Shown here: positions 58,046 to 64,000 of the stretch, one piece after another | How positions within the stretch are numbered: the first letter of the stretch is position 1 | Layout of the letters: each line of letters starts with the position of its first letter | Assembly (NCBI RefSeq): GCF_000764305.2 | Contig: NW_025936019.1 | Coordinates: 1-64,000, forward strand | Direction: 5' to 3' | Source: Hyalella azteca | Lineage: Eukaryota; Arthropoda; Malacostraca; Amphipoda; Hyalellidae | Length of the DNA stretch: 64,000 nt | Notes under the pieces: model-generated | Seen by the model: only the letters and a program-made list of their open reading frames with translations | The model's database searches: none | What the model was told of the DNA's origin: nothing | Program-made: the position numbers and the translations under genes

Positions 58046-60256
58046 CTAAATCTTCTCGCAGCTGGAGAGGGTGATGCTTGTGTCGCACTGCAGGATGGAG
58101 GACATAGCGTCCTCGACGTCGAACTTGAGTGAGAGTTTCTTGCACTTGATTTTCAGGAAATTCATGTTGCGTTCGTCCAAAAATAACGTATTCTTTGCAA
58201 TGCCTTCCAGAGCTACTTTTCCTAATAAGTGCAACCAGAAATCAATGTTAGCTTCTAATTCATTGTGGCGTGTACTGACAGCTGAAGACATATCACCGAG
58301 TCGCGTCAAAAGTCGACGCTTCATCATCTCGATGATCTTGAGGTGAATCTGGCTCTCAGAAGATACTTCGTCAATCTGGGAACGATCGTCAATCCACAGT
58401 AAAATAAGCAAAGCCAGAGTCAGCGGTAGGTTTATGATAGATTGCAGCTTGTTCCGTTGCAATATGTAATCGAGGAAGGCGTCTCCCATGGAGGCACTAT
58501 TTAACACAGAGAAAAGCTTGTGAGAGTATTCACGAATACAACTAGTTTCAAAGCCCATAATTTTGAGACTGATCAGGTGTGGGCAAGCATGATTGTGCAC
58601 AAGCTTGGCTGCCAGATTAGCATAAACATGAGGTCTGGAGGTGATGAGTATCTTAGCCGAGGGGAATTTATAGTGAATTTCAAGGACTAAGTTTTGTACT
58701 TCGTAGTCTGCTTCATCGTAACCATCGATGACGAATAATGGTTTGAACTTCTGCAGCATCTCAATTACTTCAGTCTCCGGGATCAAATAAAATGATTTTT
58801 TGAGCAAATCTTCCTTAATGAAAGCAGCAAAACCATTGGACTTGACATACCGACACTGAATGAACATCAACAGGTTCCACTCATCCAGCTCCTCTACTTC
58901 GCCGGTTTGTCCTGACCAGCTGTAAATGAGGAACCTGCACAGCGATGTTTTACCAGAGCCTGCAATGCCGGTGATGACAACTGTGGAGTAGTCGGATCCA
59001 TGCTCGTCTTTGACTACGAGAACTTTTCCAATGTCAACACTGGTGTTGTTCCGACTCATAGTGAGTTTGGTGAATACCTTGTCGATGGTGATGCTTTTCA
59101 ACTTGTCACTGACAAACCATGTAATGGGCGAAAGAACTCGCATTTTGCTGTACCTCTCTTTCAACTCTGCGACGGCATTCACCAGAATACTGTCTTGAAT
59201 GTCTTCTCTAAATGCTTTCATCTGAGCGTTACGGTCTGTAAATTCCGCTTGCAAACTCGTTGAGACGCTGATGTTGTCTAACTCAGCAAGGAGCTCGTTC
59301 TTAGTGACTGGATCAACTCCCGCTTTATTGCACACATCATCCGAAATTTCTCGTATTTCTGTCAGTCTTGAATCTAGTTCAGTTTTCAACAATTTTACTG
59401 CTTCGTGGCCGAAGAAATTACGTTGTTCTTTCAGACGATACAACATGTTTTCAATCGAGTTCCCGGGATGTACCCAGAAGTTGGTGTCAGTACTCAAACC
59501 GCAGCATTTCTGTAGGAGTTTGTATAACATCGTAATGTCGTAATCTTGCAGAGTGTTGGGGACCAGCTTTTCTCTCTCCTTCTTACTGAAACACTTTAAA
59601 TAATCAGAACCTAAATAATTAGAACAATATTCGTTGAGTGTGGTTGACCCGCGACCCGACAAAGCCTCAAATACAGCAGCGAATACTTTGGCGACGGGAC
59701 TGCCTCTCCGCACCGCCATGAAGAACTTCAACGCGTTTATATCATCGTACGTGATGTCTGTAAGGCTTGCTGTTGAAACAGGTCTCTTGGCAGTCACTGT
59801 TGGCACTGCAACGATTGGTGTTACTGCTGATGATGTAACAACACGTGTAGCAACTGCAGGAACACATGGCCTTGACCAGGCACTGTAAGCTGCAACAATA
59901 TTTGTGCCTGGCGATGCAGTACCAGCAGCAACATTTAGTCCAGACGATGCATTAGAAGATACAGCAACATTTGTTCCTGACGATGCATTACCAGCTGCAG
60001 CAACATTTAGTCCAGACGATGAACTAGATGATGTAGCATTGTTTGGTCCATGCATATTTATATCACCCAAGAAGGAGGTCTTCAATTTCGATGACGGCGT
60101 GACGGGAACGGAGGAAAGTGTTGATAAAACCGGCAGAATGCGACCAGGCTTCAAAGAGGCGCCCATTGCACTGGACGAACAACGACTCGATGCGGTGGTC
60201 GATGAACGGGACAACCTGGCGCCGGTTCTCTTTGGCTTAGATATTTTCGGTCCCAT
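58046..60256 (-). CDS. HEPN-NACHT NLR-like protein, N-terminal 736 residues to an in-frame TAG
   Basis: Single-exon frame with a good start context (A at -3, G at +4). Residues 1-165 are Ser/Ala/Val-rich low complexity with a ~15-residue repeat (ASSGLNVAA-like, about 76-120). Residues ~205-310 resemble the DZIP3-type HEPN domain (LVPNTLQDYDITMLYKLLQK) and carry the HEPN RNase motif R279-x4-H284 (RNFFGH). A complete NACHT ATPase follows: Walker A GIAGSGKTS (430-438), Walker B LFVIDGYDEAD (507-517), sensor 1 LITSRP (537-542), and the conserved Pro in INLPLTLALL (608-617). By family knowledge this is a STAND NTPase that would oligomerise on sensing a ligand and activate the HEPN effector, in the cytosol. 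The frame stops at 58046-58048, just before the usual NACHT-associated F-x-H-x-x-x-Q-E motif. Confidence 0.85.
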   Translation of the reverse strand: MGPKISKPKRTGARLSRSSTTASSRCSSSAMGASLKPGRILPVLSTLSSVPVTPSSKLKTSFLGDINMHGPNNATSSSSSSGLNVAAAGNASSGTNVAVSSNASSGLNVAAGTASPGTNIVAAYSAWSRPCVPAVATRVVTSSAVTPIVAVPTVTAKRPVSTASLTDITYDDINALKFFMAVRRGSPVAKVFAAVFEALSGRGSTTLNEYCSNYLGSDYLKCFSKKEREKLVPNTLQDYDITMLYKLLQKCCGLSTDTNFWVHPGNSIENMLYRLKEQRNFFGHEAVKLLKTELDSRLTEIREISDDVCNKAGVDPVTKNELLAELDNISVSTSLQAEFTDRNAQMKAFREDIQDSILVNAVAELKERYSKMRVLSPITWFVSDKLKSITIDKVFTKLTMSRNNTSVDIGKVLVVKDEHGSDYSTVVITGIAGSGKTSLCRFLIYSWSGQTGEVEELDEWNLLMFIQCRYVKSNGFAAFIKEDLLKKSFYLIPETEVIEMLQKFKPLFVIDGYDEADYEVQNLVLEIHYKFPSAKILITSRPHVYANLAAKLVHNHACPHLISLKIMGFETSCIREYSHKLFSVLNSASMGDAFLDYILQRNKLQSIINLPLTLALLILLWIDDRSQIDEVSSESQIHLKIIEMMKRRLLTRLGDMSSAVSTRHNELEANIDFWLHLLGKVALEGIAKNTLFLDERNMNFLKIKCKKLSLKFDVEDAMSSILQCDTSITLSSCEKI

Positions 60257-61192
60257 GATTTACGAATGAATTACCATAATTTGAATTGGCAATGAATGGT
60301 GAAACCCTCATGCAGTGAAGCAGTTTGGTCAAACTCTTGTCCGACGTCCGGCTCTTGAGCAGAAAAAAGTTGAGATGACGGAGATTACAGAGAGGGCCGC
60401 GCTGCTGCAACTTGCTGACCTGCAAATATGAGGAAATAATGAAAAATTCTGGATAATTGAGTACCAACGCGATTATGTGCTGCTATTGTGATACGATAGT
60501 GAACTGACTCAGCTGATGGATGAGCACCAGCGTGATAATGAAATTCTATTCGTAAAATATTGAGAGGTGTTATGTGAAGTATTAAAATTTCTTCGTTACT
60601 CTACTGAAACAGCTATAAAAGTTGTATATTCTTTGCCATAATAATTAATTATTAGTCCAAATACTTTTCACATCTAATCATAAAATTTTTACGTAATGAT
60701 CCGCGTGTTCTACAATTCATGTTATTTGTCAGTGATATATTTCTTCAGCTTGTTGGACAAAATATATAGTGCCTGCAACTGTGGTTGGTAACGCATTCTT
60801 TTCCAAAATTATAATTTGAAGTAATAACATCCAATGAAGATCTTTGAAATCAGACTTATCCTAACCCAAAAAGACCCGAAATAATTGATGATTTTTATTC
60901 TCTTTTTGGTTGGATTGATTAATCAGCAGGCTGCCTTAAGAACTGTATTTCTGCCTAGCTGCGCGTTAAGTTGATGCAACTGCATGTATTGTTAAGGACA
61001 AGTAACGGCCGAGCAGATCATGTCCTATCTGAATGTTGGAAATCTACAATTTTAAAATCAAAATAATATATTGTTTAAAAAATATTTTGCACCGAAAAAA
61101 TCTATGAAAACTTCAATTGATCGAAACTAAAACACGACGAAAGTTGAACCAAAATAAAACCATTCAAAACGGGGAGAAAGGAAAGCTTAAAT
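60257..61192. other. Upstream region of the HEPN-NACHT gene, no other gene seen
   Basis: An initiator-like TCAGTT on the minus strand lies near 60502-60507, without a matching TATA box. No other feature. Confidence 0.5.
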
Positions 61193-61322
61193 AAGTGACA
61201 TGAGTAAGTGACGTGAGTGAGTGACATGAGTAAGTGACATGAGTAAGTGACATGAGTAAGTGACATGAGTAAGTGACATGAGGAAGTGACATGAGGAAGT
61301 GACATGAGTGACATGAGTAAGT
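61193..61322. repeat. 13-bp tandem repeat GACATGAGTAAGT, about nine copies
   Basis: Nearly perfect units, followed by one unit of the 24-bp GTTGATTGTTGCACCC repeat known from 34861-34990. Confidence 0.92.
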
Positions 61323-61774
61323 TGATTGTTGCACCCACAATACGTTAGATCATGGGTACAAACCCATAATCATAATTATGTTCGTTAACGCATAATTTTC
61401 CAAAACTTTTATCTAAAATAATAACATTCATTGAAGATCTTTGTAGTTTTGAATTATCCAAACTCTGCCTTAAGAACTGCATTTCTGCCTGCACGTTAAG
61501 TTGATGCAATTAACTTTATGTATTGTTAAAGACAATTAGGGGCCGGGAAGATCATGTACTAACTGAATGTTGGAAATCTAAAATTTCAAAATCAGAAGAA
61601 TATATTGATTAAAGAATAGTTTGAACAAAAAAATCTATGAAAACGTCAATAAGTCGAATCTGAAACACAACGAAAGTTGAGCCAAAATAAAATTATTCAT
61701 TATTTCACTTCAAAATAATAAAATCATTCTGCATTTAAGTCATGTTAGTATTCGAAGTAACCAATACCGAAGAA
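61323..61774. other. Diverged tandem copy of 60820-61160
   Basis: 61400-61690 repeats the order of words seen at 60820-61160 (AACATYCAWTGAAGATCTTTG, AAGAACTGYATTTCTGCCT, TTGATGCAA). No gene. Confidence 0.65.
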
Positions 61775-62083
61775 ATTCACAAGTCATCCCTGCCGTAGGT
61801 ATTCACAAGTCACCCCTGCCGTAGGTATTCACAAGTCACCCCTGCCGTAGGTATTCACAAGTCACCCCTGCCGTAGTTATTCACAAGTCACCCCTGCCGT
61901 AGTTATTCACAAGTCACCCCTGCCGTAGTTATTCACAAGTCACCCCTGCCGTAGTTATCCACAAGTCACCCCTGCCGTAGTTATTCACAAGTCACCCCTG
62001 CCGTAGTTATCCACAAGTCACCCCTGCCGTAGTTATCCACAAGTCACCCCTGCCGTAGGTATTAACAAGTCACCCCTGCCTGG
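61775..62083. repeat. 26-bp tandem repeat, about twelve copies
   Basis: The unit is close to ATTCACAAGTCACCCCTGCC plus GTAGKT. No spacers, so not a CRISPR array. Confidence 0.93.
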
Positions 62084-63195
62084 TCCTCCAATCCATCGCT
62101 CATGTCATTCAACCTTAGCGGCAATTAGTACCAAGGTAAATGATACGAAAGTTCAATCTACATAACCACTTGAGTTCAAGCACTTCACTAAGTATTTAAA
62201 TACGAGGAAAAGAAAGACAAGTAATGAAAAAGAAACCAAAGACATGCGAGCAAACAGTTCAGTCTTCTAAGTAGCTGCCGTGCATCCGCTAGCGCTTCCT
62301 TTCTAGATCGCCTCGAGCGCTGTGACGTCATTCATATCGATGACGTGCTGCGTTAGTAAACTAAGACATTTCATGTAAAAATTTACCACAAATAATTTCA
62401 CGGAATAATTAAATTAAAAAGTAAATATTCGTTCATAATCGTTGGTGGCTGACGATGCTTGTGGTGTTGTGATGTGCGGTCTGCAAACTCGTTGATATAC
62501 ATGACGGTTTGGGTAGTTACTTGTGGTGGAACTTGATCTTTAAGAAGAATTTTAACACCACTTTAATCTTTGCTGCATCTTAGCTTCAAATTTGGTGAAA
62601 TTGTGTAATTGATTTTCCTACCTGATCAATCACTCGTCTTCCGACTGATTTTGATGTTGAAAATTTTCCTGTTTCCAATGATAATGCATTTCGTAATTAC
62701 TGTTACGTCATATCTGTTCTGATAATATCAACATAACAACATTTCACACATTATCATTTTACAAAGAATTATTTAAGGTTTTACAAGCCGATGCAAAACT
62801 ATCAACCGCAATGGTTTAAATTTAACTATAACCTTGATTTCTTCTTATAGTCCTTTCATACTGATTATCATTGAAAATATTGCCATACTTACCACTGAAC
62901 GCACCGCTATGCTTCCCCTGCGGCGACTGGCGGGGCACTGATTCTATACTGACAAGTTGACCGCTGTTTCATTTATCTAAATTAAACCAAGTTATTCGTA
63001 TATGAAAAGTTCTTTCGACCTTTATCTGCTATATTTGCCTAACAAATAATTGTCACTTTCTAAGTCTAAATAAATATACCAAAAGAAATATGTTTATTTC
63101 CAATTATCAAATTTATTTCCAACAAAATAACGTGTTTTGTATAACTTGGGCATCAGAAGTGAGGTATGCGAAATCATCGTTTAAAACGGTGATTT
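62084..63195. other. No gene seen
   Basis: AT-rich intergenic DNA. Confidence 0.5.
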
Positions 63196-63257
63196 GGCTG
63201 CCAAGTTAGCATAAACATAAGGTCTGGAGGTGATGAGTATCTTAGCAGAGGGAAATT
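63196..63257 (-). pseudogene. 62-bp fragment of a NACHT-gene relative
   Basis: Matches 58607-58669 with about five or six differences. On the minus strand it encodes the sensor-1 strand and the following helix (I-L-I-T-S-R-P region). Similarity stops sharply on both sides. It is a stray piece of this or a related NACHT gene, implying a local gene family or a templated insertion. Confidence 0.75.
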
Positions 63258-63272
63258 TGAAACAGGTAGCCA

Positions 63273-63302
63273 CCGGTTCTATCTCGAAACAGATAGAACC
63301 GG
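63273..63302. repeat. Perfect 12-bp-stem hairpin next to the NACHT fragment
   Basis: CCGGTTCTATCT, loop CGAAAC, and the exact complement, starting 16 bases after the NACHT fragment ends. GAAACAGRTAG occurs twice around it. Confidence 0.85.
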
Positions 63303-64000
63303 CGAGAATTGTAGCGGTTCTTGTGTAACTTGTTCGACAAACTTTTTTAATCATAATATTTTTCGCGAATTAAACTCATCTTGTGAATTGGAATATCATT
63401 CATTTTTTTCGGATTCCCGATTTTTATCTTATTCGGAACGATTTTAGACGCACCTGCACGCGTAAGCAAAATGTCGCCTCATTCCAAAACGATCTTCAGA
63501 ATGACAGCAGGGTTATTATGATGCAACACATCACAGGGATAATCGGTCGAATAAACAACGCGTGTGCGTTAGCGTGGAGTACAGCGAGGGCTAGCCTGGC
63601 CTGAACCTGCGCTACCCCTGCTTTAAACCTGCGCTGAATGCAACCGTTAATTCCAAATACTCGGAAACGATTTATTCCTTCAATTCGTTGCCAATATCTT
63701 TATGATTAAATACATGATTTTACATGCTTATGGTGCATTGGCGACTCCACCTCATTTGCAAATAAAACGGCAAAACTGGTGCAAACGGGCGAATATACCA
63801 GAATATTAGCGTGCGAGTAGCAAACAATAATGCATTTAATAAGGCCTTCCAAGAGATTAACAGCCGCCAGAAAATTGGATCGTGATGAGCTGGGCATTCG
63901 AAAGAAGGTCAATCATTGTATTGGATATTGAAGAGTGGAATGTTGAGCAAAAGATACAGCATTGGTGGAATAATATACTGATCAATAAAATAATGAAGAG
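63303..64000. other. No gene seen
   Basis: Short unsupported frames only. Confidence 0.5.

Noticed and set aside
58046..58048. Programmed stop-codon read-through of the NACHT gene
   Set aside because: The context TAG-TCC is not a known strong read-through signal, and no downstream structure was recognised; mutation or error is simpler.
58071..60269. Plus-strand frames across the NACHT gene
   Set aside because: Shadows of the minus-strand coding sequence; no domains.
61775..62083. CRISPR-like array
   Set aside because: Units are contiguous without spacers, and the genome is eukaryotic; it is a minisatellite.

Overview
This window is animal nuclear DNA, most likely from an arthropod and perhaps a crustacean. 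The reasons are GT-AG introns, AT-rich intergenic DNA full of repeats, a core promoter of the arthropod TATA-Inr-DPE type, exons resembling a chemosensory ionotropic receptor, and an NLR-like HEPN-NACHT gene. The species cannot be fixed from the sequence. The assembly is imperfect. There are four single-base N gaps (10389, 22278, 30081, 45446). Nextera/Tn5 adapter sequence is embedded at 22280, 30022, 46660 and 46745. A perfect 612-bp inverted repeat links the left edge of the window to the contig that begins at the N at 10389. Linkage across these points is doubtful.

Layout. 1-2000: decayed reading frames, including a relic of a Polinton/viral-type packaging ATPase. 2070-4690: a GC-rich broken LINE. 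7016-7414: a foldback element. 8482-13317: 3' exons of a secreted-protein gene family, one forward and one inverted, with minisatellites. 13318-15527: a segment duplicated at 55146-56930. 16903-16966: a textbook core promoter. 18090-21380 and 25490-29720: a 3-4 kb duplicated block, one copy carrying a tRNA-derived SINE. 22617-23726: two ionotropic-receptor exons. 30082-30728: a broken Gag. 30740-45150: three related copies of a repeat unit, two of them with arrays built on AACGTT, plus an LTR-like region and many minisatellites. 47814-54789: a multi-exon gene for a modular, glycosylated, disulfide-rich secreted protein. 57056-60256, minus strand: a single-exon HEPN-NACHT gene split by one in-frame TAG.

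The two best genes look like host-defence or recognition genes. The secreted gene has a signal peptide followed by symmetric phase-1 exons, and its three-exon B-C-D cassette is tandemly duplicated. Its terminal exon is missing locally but survives in rearranged copies near 9.5 and 11.4 kb. The NACHT protein joins an N-terminal DZIP3-like HEPN domain, with an RNase-type R-x4-H motif, to a complete NACHT ATPase. A 62-bp piece of a NACHT relative lies 3 kb beyond it. The paralogous segments also serve as empty/filled site pairs, which show that a SINE and a short element with a (GTCC)n core have moved.
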